Shown here one piece after another: positions 1 through 11,127 of a DNA stretch of 64,000 nt. Source of the DNA: Bubalus kerabau (lineage: Eukaryota; Chordata; Mammalia; Artiodactyla; Bovidae); contig NC_073634.1 of assembly GCF_029407905.1 (NCBI RefSeq), positions 28,905,501-28,969,500 on the forward strand. Reading direction: 5' to 3'. Made by a program: the position numbers and the translations under genes. The first letter of the stretch is position 1, and each line of letters opens with the position of its first letter. The notes below the pieces were generated by a model, which saw only the letters and a list, made by a program, of their open reading frames with translations, had not been told where the DNA came from and did no database searches.

Positions 1-1412
1 TGTGACATGGCTACACAATAATGTATTTGAAAATTCCTTGTTCCTGAACTCTAATTTTAATTCCTTTTAAGTTCTCTTCCTTGAATTATCTTTTTTCCCC
101 TCTGAGGTTATTTTCCGCTTTTATGTTTGATTTTTCTTTTTCATGTTGCAAGCTTTTCTCAAATGTCTGATGATCTTTGGTGGTCCGTTTATATTTAAGG
201 ATGGGATATCTGAAAAGTTGACCAACAGTTGTGTATAAAATCAGTGCTGGTTGACTATCAATATTTGCTTTAGAATGAGTGGGTCTGAGACTGCTTATTA
301 TACCATGAGCCCATAAATGCCACAGTTGTTGGACTGGAGGCCTCCAAGTAATTTATTCAACTTTATAGGAGAGGAACATTCAGTCTTTTAACAGGAAGTA
401 AATGCTTAGCTGCTGCACATTCGGCACATGGGGGTAAGTGAGAAGGTTTCAGAGAACTAGTTGGCTCTAAGGGCCACATGTTTTCCATTAATAGCCACTA
501 TTCCCAGCCCCACACTCATTTCCCCTGTAGGTCTTTGCAGGGTTGTACAGGGCATTCAGCTCTAGGGGAGAAGTTCAGGATGCTCCAATGCTTATTGTAG
601 GCTGTGGTCTCACTTTTCCTCTGGTTTCCAGTAATATTTTCCTCATGTCCACCTGACATCTCATCAGAAGAGCCTTTTACCAGCCATTATTTCTATCAAT
701 AGTCTGTTCACAATCCTTAGCTCCAGGAAGATTGAGGCTTTCTCTATAGCTTTCCTGTTCTTCTGACCTCTCAACAGAATTGCTTTAATGGTCTGTTCAT
801 GGTCATGTAGGTTTTTTCTACCATGTACCTTAAAATTCTTCCAGGCTCTATTACCCAGTTCCAAAATTGCTTCCACATTTTTAGATATTTGTTAAGCAGC
901 ACCTCACTCTCAGAACCAGTTCTATGTCTTAGTCTGTGGGGATTGCTGTAACAAAATAACAACAGACTGTGTAGCTTACGAACAATAGAAATCTTATTTC
1001 TCATGGTTTTGGAGGCTGGACGTCTGATACCAGGATTCCAGCATAGTCAGGTTAGGGCCCTCGTCTGGGTCACTGACTTCTTGCACTGCTACCTGGCAGA
1101 AGGGGCTGGGAGCTCTGTAGAAACTCTATTATAAAAGCTCTAATGCAGTTCATGAGGGGCCCACCCTCAAGGTTTAATCACCATCACATTGGGCATTAGG
1201 ATTCCAAGATGTGAATTTGCCAGAGTTGGGGGCAAACATTCAAAGTGGTCCCCTTTGAGAAATTATTCAGTCTTTAAAAAAAACATGACTATTATTAAGA
1301 CTGTGTCTTTTTTAGAGCAGGATTCACAGAAAAATTGGGTGGAAGATATAAATTTTTCATGTATTCCCTGCCCCCACACATGTATAGCTATCCTCATTAT
1401 TATTTTTCTTTT

Positions 1413-2130
1413 TTAAATTTATTTATTTTAATTGGAGGCTAATTACTTTACAATGTTGTGATGGTTTTTTCCATACGCTGACGTGAATCAACCACAGGAG
1501 TACACGTGTCCCCCTCGTCCTAAACCCCTCTCCTACCAACCTCCCTGTCCCATCCCTCAGGGTTGTCCCAGTGCACCGGCTTTGAGTGCCCTGCTTCATG
1601 CATCAAAGTTGGACTGGTCATCTGTTTCACATATGGTAATATGCATGTTTCAATGCTATTCTCTCAAATCATCCCACCCTTGCCTTTTCCTACAGAGTTG
1701 AAAAGTCTGTTCTTTACATCTGTGTCTCTTTTGCTGTCTTGCATGTAGGGTCGTCGTTACCATCTTTCTAAATTCCATGTATATGCATTAATATACTATA
1801 TTGGTGTTTTTCTTTCTGACTTACTTCACTCTGTATAATAGGCTCCAGTTTCATCCACCTCATTAGAACTGACTCAATTGCATTCTTTTTAATAGCTGAG
1901 TAATATTCCATTGTGTATATGGACCACAGCTTTCTTATCCATTCATCTGCTGATGGACATCTAGGTTGCTTCCATGTCCTGGCTATTGTAAATAGTGCTT
2001 CAATGAACATGGGGGTACACGTCTCTTTCATTTCTGGTTTCCTTGGTGTGTATGCCCAGCAGTGGGATTGCTGGGTCATATGGCAGTTCTATTTCCAGTT
2101 TTTAAAGGAGTCTCTACACTGTTCTCCATA
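1413..2130 (-). mobile_element. Ruminant L1 3' end with ORF2 C-terminus
   Basis: Read on the minus strand, 2079-1768 encodes an L1 ORF2p C-terminal segment with the typical TMEYYSAIKKN motif, followed by the ruminant L1 3' UTR down to a T-rich stretch near 1413 (the element's A-tail). It is 5'-truncated: no reverse transcriptase or endonuclease part is present. Its upstream end abuts a BOV-A2 SINE. It lies antisense to PLEKHH2 in an intron. Confidence 0.85.
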
Positions 2131-2396
2131 GTTGCTGCTAAGTTACTTCAAGTCGTGTCCAACTCTGTGTGACCCCGTAGACGGCAGCCCACAAGGTTCC
2201 CCCGTCCCTGGGATTCTCCAGGCAAGAACACTGGGGTGGGTTGCCATTTCCTTCTCCAGTGCATGAAAGTGAAAAGTAAAAGTGAAGTCGCTCAGTTGTG
2301 TCCGATTCTTCACGATCCCATGGATTGCAGGCCACCAGGCTCCTACATCCATGGGATTTTCCAGGCAAGAGTACTGGAGTGGGGTGCCGTTGCATT
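2131..2396 (-). mobile_element. BOV-A2 SINE (two monomers)
   Basis: Two head-to-tail Bov-tA-type units in reverse orientation, each with the CCAGGCAAGA..ACTGG core, beginning with a GCT-rich tract that is the inverted (AGC)n tail. The dimeric form with an AGC tail is the BOV-A2 type. It separates the young L1 fragment on its left from the older L1 fragment on its right. Confidence 0.85.
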
Positions 2397-3255
2397 AGCC
2401 ATCCCCATTATTAACATCTCTCTCCAGAGTGGTACATGTTACAAATTGTTCAGCCTACACTGACACATTATTATCACCCAGAGTTCATAGTTTCACTCTT
2501 GGTGTTGTACATTCCATGGGTTTGGACAATGTTTAGTGACACGTATGTATCATATGGTAGCATACAGAGGATTTAGTGTAGTGGTGTTAGTCACTCGGTC
2601 ATGTCTGACTTTTTGCGACCCCATGGCCTGTAGCTGCTGTCCATGAAATTCTGCAGGCAAGAATAGTGGGGTGGGTGGCCATTTCCCTCTCCAACAGAGT
2701 ACTTTCCCTGTCCTAAAAAGCTTGTGTGCTCTGCTTATTCATCCCTCTCCATGCTCTCCCCCAACCCCAGCCTCACAACCACTGATCCTTTTATTGTCTC
2801 CATAGTTTTCCAGAATGTTATGTAGTTAGAATCATACTTTATGTGGCCTTTTCAGTTTGGCTTCTTTCACTTAATAATATGTTTTAAGTTTCCTTCATGC
2901 CTTTTCATAGCTTGATAGCTCATTTCCTTTTAGCAGTAAATAATATTTCATTGTCTGATTATACCACAGTTTATCCAGTCATGTATTGAAGGAAATCTTG
3001 ATGGCTTCCAAGTTTTGGCAGTTGTGAATAAAACTGCTGTAAATATCTGTGTGAAAGTTTTTATGTGAACATAAGTTTTCAACTCCTTTGGGTGAATACT
3101 GAGGAGCACACTTGCTGGATAGTATGATAGGATATGTGTAATTTTATAAGAAAGCATGCAGTGGATGAGAGCTCCTATTCCTCCACATTCTTGCTAGCAT
3201 TTGGTATAGCCGGTGTTCTGGATTTTGGCCATTCTCATAGGTATGTCATTTATTT
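2397..3255 (-). mobile_element. Older L1 3' part, interrupted by a SINE
   Basis: Minus-strand L1 3' UTR and ORF2 C-terminal remnant; 3157-2948 read in reverse still gives an ORF2p-tail-like peptide. It is more diverged than the neighbouring ruminant L1. A partial Bov-tA interrupts it at about 2578-2697. Confidence 0.7.
2578..2697 (-). mobile_element. Partial Bov-tA SINE
   Basis: Reverse-oriented Bov-tA 3' half (TCATGTCTGACTTTTTGCGA, then a GCAGGCAAGAATAGTGG core), inserted in the older L1. Confidence 0.8.
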
Positions 3256-3607
3256 TCACTAGCCAAAGTTTACAAAGCAGCAACCCATTTGTGGGTTTTC
3301 CTGTTTTCTCTGGAAATCTCAAAAATATTCAAAATTGAGAATAAGGCTGCACAAGTGTAGAAATTCCCCTCAAAACGCAATGTGATTGCGTTGTAGAAAC
3401 GACGTTACATTGTAGAAACGACAATTGTCAGCATATTGTCCCATAGTGAAAGAAGGTAATGTTGGTGTGTGCTTGTCAGTTTTTTTGTCTAAGGACTATC
3501 CTAGACAGGAGATACATTGCTTGTCCAACTTCTTTATGTAATGCGATAGTCTATAACAGAATCAATAAAATGCTTTTAGACAACAGTACTTGTTTATTAA
3601 ACATGAA

Positions 3608-3824
3608 ATGTGGTGATGTGCTCAGTCGTGTCCAGCTGTTTGCGATCCCATAGACTGTAGCCCACCAGGCTTTTCTGTCCATGAGATTTTCTAGGCATGA
3701 ATACTGGAGTGGGTGGCCATTTCCTTCTCCAGGGAATCTTCCCGACCCAGGGATCAAACCTGCGCTTCTTGTGTCTTCTGTACTGGCACGTGGATTCTTT
3801 ACCACTAGTGCCACCGGGAAATAT
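3608..3824 (-). mobile_element. Bov-tA SINE
   Basis: Near full-length Bov-tA in reverse orientation, from the CTCAGTCGTGTCC end to the tRNA-derived head near ACCACTAGTGCCACC. Confidence 0.9.
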
Positions 3825-4009
3825 CTTCACAAAAATTAAAGGTGATATGAGGTCCAGAGAATGCACTTGGGAAATGCCTATTTATGTATCCAAATATTTT
3901 AAAATTCTTCCAGAATCTAGATCCTTGCAATAAACTACCTTAAAAAAATATTGCCATGTGGACAGGCAGTTAAATTGCCATATATGGTGACAATGGAATG
4001 TTTTACACT

Positions 4010-4296
4010 TTTATTATCCAATAGAAATATAAAGTGAGAAACATGTAATTTTAAAATTTCTAACAACATTAATAAAATGAAAAAGAAACAGTAGATGAAA
4101 TTAATTTTAATATTATCTTTTATTTAATGTGACATTAAAAATATCATTTCAGTGTAAGTCAATATGAACAATTACTGAGATGGTTATTCTTTTTGTAATA
4201 GGTTTTCAAATACTATGTTATTGAATGAAGTGTGTATTTTACAGTTCTACCACATTTCAATTTGGACTAGCCACATTTCAAGTGCTCTTGGACAGC
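4010..4296. mobile_element. Ancient hAT-type DNA transposon fossil
   Basis: Contains the word AGCCACATTTCAAGTGCTC and an inner stretch typical of an old non-autonomous mammalian hAT element, ending with a TTGGACAG motif. I did not fix the subfamily. A second copy of the family is at 18725-18850. Confidence 0.5.
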
Positions 4297-4322
4297 TCAG
4301 TTCTATTATTCCCCAGTCCTCT

Positions 4323-5415
4323 GTGATTTTCTGAACCATCTGGAGACAAGAAAATCAGTGTGTTGCTAAAATAATGTCCAAATGCTCTGGACTGGTACAC
4401 ACCATATGTCATTACTATCGTATTTTCGGGAGTCAGTCCATTAAAAGTAATAGCTATATCTGAACAGCAGCCTTCTAATACTTGCTCAGGGTTATGAGAC
4501 ATTGTCTCCTCAATAAGATGTGCAGTTGGTTTTATGTTAAATAGAATTCTTCCTTTGCAATCCTCTTTACTTTCTGCAGGAACTCCTGCATTTTTCAGGC
4601 AGACTGCTAAGCTGCGTATCTTCTGATAAGTTCCAAATCACACATGGATTTGCATACTTTTCGGACTTACTCCTCTGGAGAAGGAAATGGCATCTCCTCA
4701 CTCCAGTATTCTTGCCTGGAGAATCCCCTGGACAGAGGAGCCTGGTGGGCTACAGTCCACGGGGTTACAGAGTCAGACACTGAGCGACTAAGCACATATG
4801 CATGGAGACTTATTCAGAAGTCTGTTAATTCTTTTCATAGCCTCCATAGTTAAAGTAATTCCTCCTCCTACTGTCATGAAATCAAGGTTGCCAGGTGTTA
4901 CAGTGTGGCCCAGACAGAAGGGCTGAGATACATCCTTAGTAAACTGAATATACTCGTGAGTTTTCAGTGACAGCAAGTGTAGTGGGATGTGCAAGAAAGA
5001 ACCAGTTGCGGCTGTTGCTGTGCTTTCCAGAGACATATTTGTCCATTTTCCTCATCTGTGTCCACATGTCATTTTTTATCTTAGACCATCATTTTTCATT
5101 TTTAGTACTATGGTGCTCTGCTTTGTCACAGTGTTTGGTATACGATTCTTTGAGTACCCAGTAACACCATCGGGTTTTCATGGATGATACAGTAAATACA
5201 GATACTTTTACTAAGCTCCATGTGCTGCACTTCTGAAATGTTTAAGAGGTTTTTTGTGTTAGGTGGGCGAAGTGATAGTGCTCATCATGGTCTTGAGTTT
5301 TACCTGTGTCGACTGGTAATTTGCCCAAACATAGACATCAAAATGCAGCAAATGCTCCAAACCAGTACAGCTTTAAAAAATTATGTATTCATAACAGAAA
5401 CTATCTTTCAGGCAT
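4323..5415 (-). pseudogene. C1GALT1C1L: C1GALT1C1-like retrocopy, broken (C1GALT1C1L relic)
   Basis: On the minus strand an intronless stretch resembles COSMC (C1GALT1C1), the ER chaperone of core-1 beta-3-galactosyltransferase, from a start-like ATG at 5415 to near 4323. Visible blocks in order are MELSKS at about 5221, KHCDKAE near 5114-5140, NWFFLAHPTT near 4980-5008, QPFCLGHT near 4886-4925, LAVCLKNAGV near 4571-4615 and EGCCSDIAITFNGLTP near 4430-4475. The blocks lie in different frames, a stop follows a few codons after the ATG, and a Bov-tA SINE splits the C-terminal third, so no full protein can be made. In human, as I recall, C1GALT1C1L is an intronless gene nested antisense in a PLEKHH2 intron; position and strand agree. 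An independent COSMC retrocopy is the alternative. Confidence 0.75.
4668..4796 (+). mobile_element. Partial Bov-tA SINE inside the C1GALT1C1L-like pseudogene
   Basis: Forward 3' two thirds of a Bov-tA, from GGAGAAGGAAATGGC to GAGCGACTAAGCAC. The COSMC-like homology resumes on both sides, so it inserted into the retrocopy. Confidence 0.85.
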
Positions 5416-6109
5416 TGAGAATAACACATGCCTCAGTTGGGATTCCTGTCACTCATGTGGTCCAGAGCTGGCAGCCTTGCTTCCTGCTGTAGGAGGACAC
5501 CCCTCCATGGTTTTGAGAAGGGGGTGATCTGTTGTATCAGCCATGGGTGCTGTTGTATCACACCCAGGGTGCTGTGAGTTTGAGATGCTCTGGAAGTTTA
5601 GGGCATCTGAGAATGTCAGCCAACAATAAAAGTGACGGTGAGCATAGGTTGAGCCACAGATGGCTCCAGTTGACCAGACTTCAACACTCAGAAAAGAATA
5701 ATTCACATCTAGTTTTACATCATGGTTGTGTATTATGTTAATTTGTATTAGATCCTTTTTAAGACTTTTGCTTTTTTACTTATAATATTCAGCTTAGTAT
5801 TTTACTTAAAATATCCAAAGTTTTTTTTTTTTAATTTCCCACCCTCTGAAATCTTCAAACATTTTATTATCCACAGAACTTTCAAAAAATACCCAGGTAT
5901 TTTTTCCAACCTCTGTGCCATATGCTTTTGTGAACATATGTATATTTTATCAGAGTATCTTCTATACTCTTTCTATCACAATCTTTAAGAATTAAAACTA
6001 CTCAGTTGTGACTTACACATACCACCTGTGAAGCTTATGAAAATGCACCACTTTCTGATATCACTGGGACTTCTTTCCTTTATAGTAAGCCTGTTTCAGT
6101 TTATCTTTT

Positions 6110-6205
6110 TTCTTTTTAAATTCTTTTTATTATTTATTTTTTGTTGAAGTATAGTTGATTTGTAGTGTTGTTAGTTTCAGGTGTACAGCCAAGTGATTCA
6201 GGTTT
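6110..6205 (-). mobile_element. L1 3' end fragment
   Basis: A T-rich start followed by GAAGTATAGTTGATTTGTAG and TTTCAGGTGTACAGCC, the reverse of an artiodactyl L1 3' end. It directly abuts a CHR-type SINE. Confidence 0.55.
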
Positions 6206-6338
6206 TTTTAAAAATGTTTATTTATTTGGCTGTACTGGGTCTTAGCTGCAGCATGTGGTATCTAGTTGTAGATTCAACCTGAACTCCTTGCATTTGGGAG
6301 TGCAGAGTCTTAGCCACTGGACCACCAGGGACATCCCA
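6206..6338 (-). mobile_element. CHR-type cetartiodactyl SINE, partial
   Basis: Reverse orientation: GGCTGTACTGGGTCTTAGC through CCACTGGACCACCAGGGA, the tRNA-derived CHR SINE pattern, older than Bov-tA. Confidence 0.7.
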
Positions 6339-6483
6339 TCAGTTTATATATATATGTATGGACATGTATATTCTTTTTCAGACTCTTTTCCTATATAGGT
6401 TATTACAAAATATTGAGGATAGTCCCAGTACAATACAGTATGTCTTTGTTGGTTATCTGTTTTATGTATAGTAATGTATATAT

Positions 6484-6674
6484 GTTAATTGCTCACTCAT
6501 TTCCAACTCTTTGCGACCTCATGGACTGTAGCCTACCAGGCTTCTCTGTCCGTGGAATTCTCTAGGCAAAAATACTGGCATGGGTTCTTTCTCCAGATGA
6601 CTTTCCCAACCCAGGGATTGAACCTGGGTCTCTTGCATTGCAGGCAGTTTCTCTACTGTCTGAGCCACCAGCTC
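6484..6674 (-). mobile_element. Bov-tA SINE
   Basis: Reverse-oriented Bov-tA with small gaps, from GCTCACTCATTTCCAACTC to GTCTGAGCCACCAGC. Confidence 0.88.
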
Positions 6675-7037
6675 AAATTCCTAATTTATTCCTCCCCCCA
6701 TCATTGGATCTTTTTGATCAGCAAAGCAATATGACATTTGAGGTCTTACTATTATCTTAGATTTAATTTACTGTTCTTAAAATATGCTGACCAGTAATTT
6801 CTAACATATAGTCCAATGAAGAAAATTCTACTGATTAATACTCATGTAGTACATATTGCAAGTAGTATCAAAATTTTGGTATTTTGTTTGATCAGTTTTT
6901 ACATATGCCCTGAAAGAACCTTTAATGTGCTAAATTCTATGTAATTAATATCTATTGAAGTACTTTAAATGTTCTTAAAGAATTCCAAAAGGGAAATATG
7001 AATTTTTCTATTTTTTATGTCTTTTCTCACATTTCAG

Positions 7038-7100
7038 ATGCAGCAGCTTGAGAGACAAGTTATTGATGCTGAGCGTCAAGCAGAAAAAGCTTTTCAACAG
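7038..7100 (+). CDS. PLEKHH2: PLEKHH2 exon w1: coiled-coil start
   Basis: 63 nt, 21 codons, phase 0 at both ends; acceptor TTTCAG before 7038, donor GTAGGG after 7100. It encodes MQQLERQVIDAERQAEKAFQ plus Q, a charged helix that begins the N-terminal coiled coil. The first codon is ATG, but in human PLEKHH2 (from memory) about 41 residues precede it, so I read this as an internal exon. A shorter protein starting here cannot be excluded from sequence alone. Segment residues 1-21. Confidence 0.93.
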
Positions 7101-7516
7101 GTAGGGTATAGTTTTGGTTAAAAGAATTTTTTTTTCCTCTACCAATTTAAGCATTGTTTTGCCCAAAATAATCTTGAAAATAGTTTTCAGCTGTCCTCTT
7201 CACTTTGTCGTTTTTACTGTTTATCAGCTAGCTCCATAGAGAAGATGTAGAATCTAACTTTGTTTTGCCCCTTAAGAAATTTTCAAAAGGTCACAAATGC
7301 TTCTATTAGGAAGTTTTACTTATAAAAAAACTCAAATATGAATTTTATGGTTATGCCTAGCCATAATGACATTTTATGTATAAAGATGTTCATGGCATCT
7401 TTAGTTATAGTAATAAAGAGTTGGAAATAATATGACTGCAATATTATAGGAGAATGAATTAGTGAACTGTATTTATTCCATGAAATATTTAACAACCATT
7501 AAAAATAACTATTGGT

Positions 7517-7722
7517 GGTGGTGGCTAAGTCCCTAAGTCGTGTCCAACTCTTGCGACCCCATGGACTGTAGCCCACCAGGCTTCTCTGTCCATGGGATTT
7601 TCCAGGCAAGAATACTGGAGTGGGTTGCCATTTCCTTCACCAGGGGATCTTCTGACCCAGGAATCAAACCTGGGTCTCCTGCATTGCAGACAGATTCTTT
7701 ATTGACTGAGCCAATGTGAAAA
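7517..7722 (-). mobile_element. Bov-tA SINE
   Basis: Reverse-oriented, nearly full length, with intact CCAGGCAAGAATACTGGAGT core and a CCTGCATTGCAGACAGATTC head segment. Confidence 0.9.
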
Positions 7723-7865
7723 GATGTTTAGAGTTATATAGGGAAAAATATATACAGATTTTTGTATCTAACATGTTAATAGATATGGGGGCAGGATGAG
7801 TCAAACCTAAGAGTTAAAAAAAAAGCTGTTAGGAAACACTGAAATTTAACAGGAGTTATAATTAT

Positions 7866-8822
7866 CAGATCAGATCAGTCGCTCAGTCATGTCCGACTCT
7901 TTGCAACCCCATGAATCGCAGCATGCCAGGCCTCCCTGTCCAACACCAACTCCCGGAGTTCACTCAGACTCACGTCCATCGAGTCAGTGATGCCATCCAG
8001 CCATCTCATCCTCTGTTGTCCCCTTCTCCTCCTGCCCCCAATCCCTCCCAGCATCAGAGTCTTTTCCAATGAGTCAACTCTTCACATGAGGTGGCCAAAG
8101 TACTGGAGTTTCAGCTTTAGCATCATTCCTTCCAAAGAAATCCCAGGGCTGATCTCCTTCAGAATGGACTGGTTGGATCTCCTTGCAGTCCAAGGGACTC
8201 TCAAGAGTCTTCTCCAACACCACAGTTCAAAAGCATCAGCTCGGTTCGGCGCTCAGCCTTCTTCACAGTCCAACTCTCACATCCATACAGGACCACAGGA
8301 AAAACCATAGCCTTGACTAGACGGACCTTTGTTGGCAAAGTAATGTCTCTGCTTTTGAATATGCTATCTAGGTTGGTCATAACTTTCCTTCCAAGGAGTA
8401 AGCATCTTTTAATTTCATGGCTGCAGTCACTATCTGCAGTGATTTTGGAGCCCCCAAAAATAAAGGCTGACACTGTTTCCACTGTTTCCCCATCTGTTTC
8501 CCCTGAAGTGATGGGACCGGATGCCATGATCATCGTTTTCTGAATGTTGAGCTTTAAGCCAACTTTTTCACTCTCCACTTTCACCTTCATCAAGAGGCTT
8601 TTGAGTTCCTCTTCACTTTCTGCCATCAGGGTGGTGTCATCTGCATATCTGAGGTTATTGATATTTCTCCCGGCAATCTTGATTCCAGCTTGTGTTTCTT
8701 CCAGTCCAGCGTTTCTCATGATGTACCCTGCATATAAGTTAAATAAACAGGGTGACAATATACAGCCTTGACGAACTCCTTTTCCTATTTGGAACCAGTC
8801 TGTTCCATGTCCAGTTCTAACT
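7866..8822 (-). mobile_element. RTE-BovB LINE 3' part (reverse transcriptase remnant)
   Basis: Minus-strand BovB, 5'-truncated, flanked by an exact 11-bp target-site duplication GTTATAATTAT (7855-7865 and 8823-8833). In reverse, 8758-8201 encodes a reverse transcriptase fragment with SPCLFNLYAGYIMR and the catalytic YADDTTLMAESEEE. A frame break follows, and 8069-7887 gives the C-terminal GGRRRRGQQRMRWLDG segment. The element ends in the ATCAGATC repeats typical of BovB 3' ends. It is a dead copy. It pairs in inverted orientation with the copy at 21052-22070. Confidence 0.93.
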
Positions 8823-9294
8823 GTTATAATTATAGATGGAATTATAGATGATTGGTTTCTTCTTGTATATCCTCATACTTTCTAGTTTTTGGTTCTGGTA
8901 CTACTTTTACTCTGAAAAAATAAAGTTTGGTAAGTCACTTAGCCCTTCTTAGGCCTTGCCCACAGTAAAATGAGTGGTTTGGATGAGCCTACCAGCCTTA
9001 AAATTTGCCTAAGGAGCATACATTGATAAATTCACATTTTATGAAAAGATCTCTGTCAGATTCAGTCAAGTCAAGAATTTCAGAAGTCTTAAATACAAAA
9101 TTGTTTCTTCTCAGAAGTGTATATTAAATTTCTTATACTTGCTCTAGGTCTGTTACATTTGTTTCTTCAACTTGAATACTACCAAATCTTATTTTCACCT
9201 AAAGGTTTAATTTTACACAGAAGATTGTTTCAGTGGTCTGACTAACTTAACCCAATTTAACCTAATCCTTAAGTTTTCTTTTTTAAAAAAATAA

Positions 9295-9620
9295 TTTTAT
9301 TAATTAATTTTATTTTTGGCTGTGCTGAGTCTTTTGTTGCTGCACAGGCTTTTCCCTAGCTGCGGTGAGCAGTGGCTACTCTCTAGTCATGGTGCCCGGG
9401 TTTCTCACTGTGGTGGCTTCTCTTGTTGCAGAGCACAGGCTCTAGGGCATGTGGGCTCCGGTATTTGTGGCTCCCGGGCTGCAAAGCACAGGCTCAGTAG
9501 TTGTGGTGCATGGGTTTAGTTGCTCCGCGGCATGTGGAATCTTCCCGAATCAGAGCTCAAACCCTTGTCTCCTGCATTGGCATGTAGATTTTTTACCACT
9601 GAGCCACCAGGGAAGCCCCC
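9295..9620 (-). mobile_element. CHR-type SINE, near full length
   Basis: Reverse orientation, from TTTTTGGCTGTGCTGAGTC through GTTGCTCCGCGGCATGTGG to GAGCCACCAGGGAAGCCC. This is the longest CHR copy in the window. Confidence 0.8.
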
Positions 9621-9639
9621 TTAATTTTCTTAAATTAAT

Positions 9640-9950
9640 TATACTTGAAGATAAGATCTTTAAACTTTATTATGCAAAATTCAACCACTATAAGAGTAGA
9701 GAAAATAGATAACGAACCCCCATCATCAACTTCAGCAATTAGTTGACTCACAGCTAGTCTACCCCCACCCACTTTTTGCCTCCCTATCCCTATATAAGGT
9801 TATTTTGAAACAAATCCCGGATAACATATGATTCTACCCAAATGTGTTTCAGCATCCCATCTAAAAATAAAGACTTAAAAGTCATAACTACAGGTACCAT
9901 CACCTCATCAAAAAGTTAGCAATAATTCTTTAATACTTCAAATGTAGATA
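9640..9950. mobile_element. Ancient L1-like 3' UTR stretch
   Basis: Contains CATCATCAACTTCAGCAATT and GGTTATTTTGAAACAAATC, words of an old mammalian L1 3' UTR family. A related copy lies at about 54780-55110. Subfamily and strand are not assigned. Confidence 0.45.
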
Positions 9951-10146
9951 TTGATGTAAGTACTAGTAGTAATGGTAAGGATGTAAGCTGTGCTTGGTTT
10001 TTTGTATTTTATATTCCTTAGCTGATGGGACCAAGTAGTAATTGCTTATATCTATAAAAAGCCAGTAATTAACAGTAAAGCCATTAAAGGTCACTTATAT
10101 TCTACAAGAAAAATTGTTGTGTTTATGTCATTCTCTGTCACTCTAT

Positions 10147-10370
10147 GCATGTGTGCTAAGTCGCTTCAGTAGTGTCTGTCTCTGTAACTCTATGGACTGT
10201 AGCCTGCCAGGCTCCTCTGTCCATGGAATTCTCCAGGCAAGAACACTGGAGTGGGTTGCTGTGCCCTCCTCTAGGGGGATCTTCCTGACCCAGGGATCGA
10301 TCCCATTTCTCTTACATTTCCGGCATTGGCAATTGGCTTCTTCACCACTAGTGCCACCTGGGAGGCCCCT
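10147..10370 (-). mobile_element. Bov-tA SINE
   Basis: Reverse-oriented, GTGCTAAGTCGCTTCAG to CCACTAGTGCCACCTGGGAG. Confidence 0.9.
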
Positions 10371-10943
10371 GCCACTCTATACCAAATGTCTTTTTCTGTA
10401 GTGGGCCCTTTAAGTGTGTCGCAGTTCAGCCTGAAGCCTTGCAGCGCGTATTTGTCATTCTGTCAGCCTCTTTGACTTCCATGTCTCCTTCACTGTCTTT
10501 CCCTTTCTGACTTTGGTTTTCTGGTGACATCCCTCTTGATTGCCGCACTCACGGCTATCTCCATGCATCTCTGTCTGTTCTGCTGCTTTTCCTTTCTCCT
10601 CCTCTCCCTTTCCTTCCCTTCCCTTCCCTTTTTCCCCTTTAACATTAGAGATGGTTTTGTTTTGCCTTTTCCTGAGTTAAGTTTCTAAATTGATATATGC
10701 AGCAAATTTATTTAGTTCTGAAAATTAAAGTAAATTAAATATCTTTATTTTTTTTTTAATTTGTGGTTTTCATTTTCCCCGTTTGGTTCACTGGATCTTG
10801 AAAGATCTTGAAAGAAAAAAGGAATCCTTATTCCCAATTTAAAGAAAGGAAACCATGGCAATTTGTAGCCATCAGTGCCCAATTCCTCCTGATCTTAAGA
10901 AGTTAACAAGAATTTCTTATTTGAAGTTGTCCTTTGAGTATAT

Positions 10944-11127
10944 TGGTTTCCCTGGTGCCTCAGCTGGTAAAGAATCCACATGCAATGGGTTCTATCCCTG
11001 GGTTGGGAAGATCCCCTGGAGAAGGGAATGGCTACCCACTCTAGTATTCTGGCCTGGAGAATTCCATGGACTGTATAGTCCATGGGGTTGCAAAGAATCG
11101 GACACTACGGAGTGACTTTCACTTTGA
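10944..11127 (+). mobile_element. Bov-tA SINE
   Basis: Forward, from TTTCCCTGGTGCCTCAGC to GGAGTGACTTTCACTTTG, with the central region slightly shortened. Confidence 0.9.

Larger units (their letters stand above)
1..7037 (+). other. PLEKHH2: PLEKHH2 intron upstream of exon w1 (partial)
   Basis: No exon is visible before 7038; the roughly 40 codons expected before w1 must lie upstream. The stretch holds nested L1 pieces (1413-3255), Bov-tA SINEs, an hAT fossil (4010-4296), the C1GALT1C1L-like pseudogene (4323-5415) and an L1/CHR pair (6110-6338). About 930-1255 reads like an old mammalian interspersed repeat whose family I could not settle. I see nothing specific in 1-929, 3255-3607, 5416-6109 or 6680-7037. 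Confidence 0.8.

Noticed and set aside
3380..3425. Repeated TGTAGAAACGAC words as a possible CRISPR-like or regulatory array
   Set aside because: Only two copies of about 12 bp; a small local duplication in vertebrate intronic DNA.
5449..5741. An 85-residue minus-strand frame upstream of the C1GALT1C1L-like start
   Set aside because: It does not align with the COSMC N-terminus as I know it; probably 5' flank or UTR-derived sequence of the retrocopy.
7038..7040. ATG at the first base of exon w1 as the PLEKHH2 start codon
   Set aside because: It follows a splice acceptor directly, and human PLEKHH2 has about 41 residues before this Met; treated as internal.
8201..8758. A 185-residue open frame with a YADD reverse transcriptase motif as a functional gene
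   Set aside because: It is part of a 5'-truncated BovB LINE with a frame break before its C-terminus and its own target-site duplication; not a retron, group II intron or host gene.
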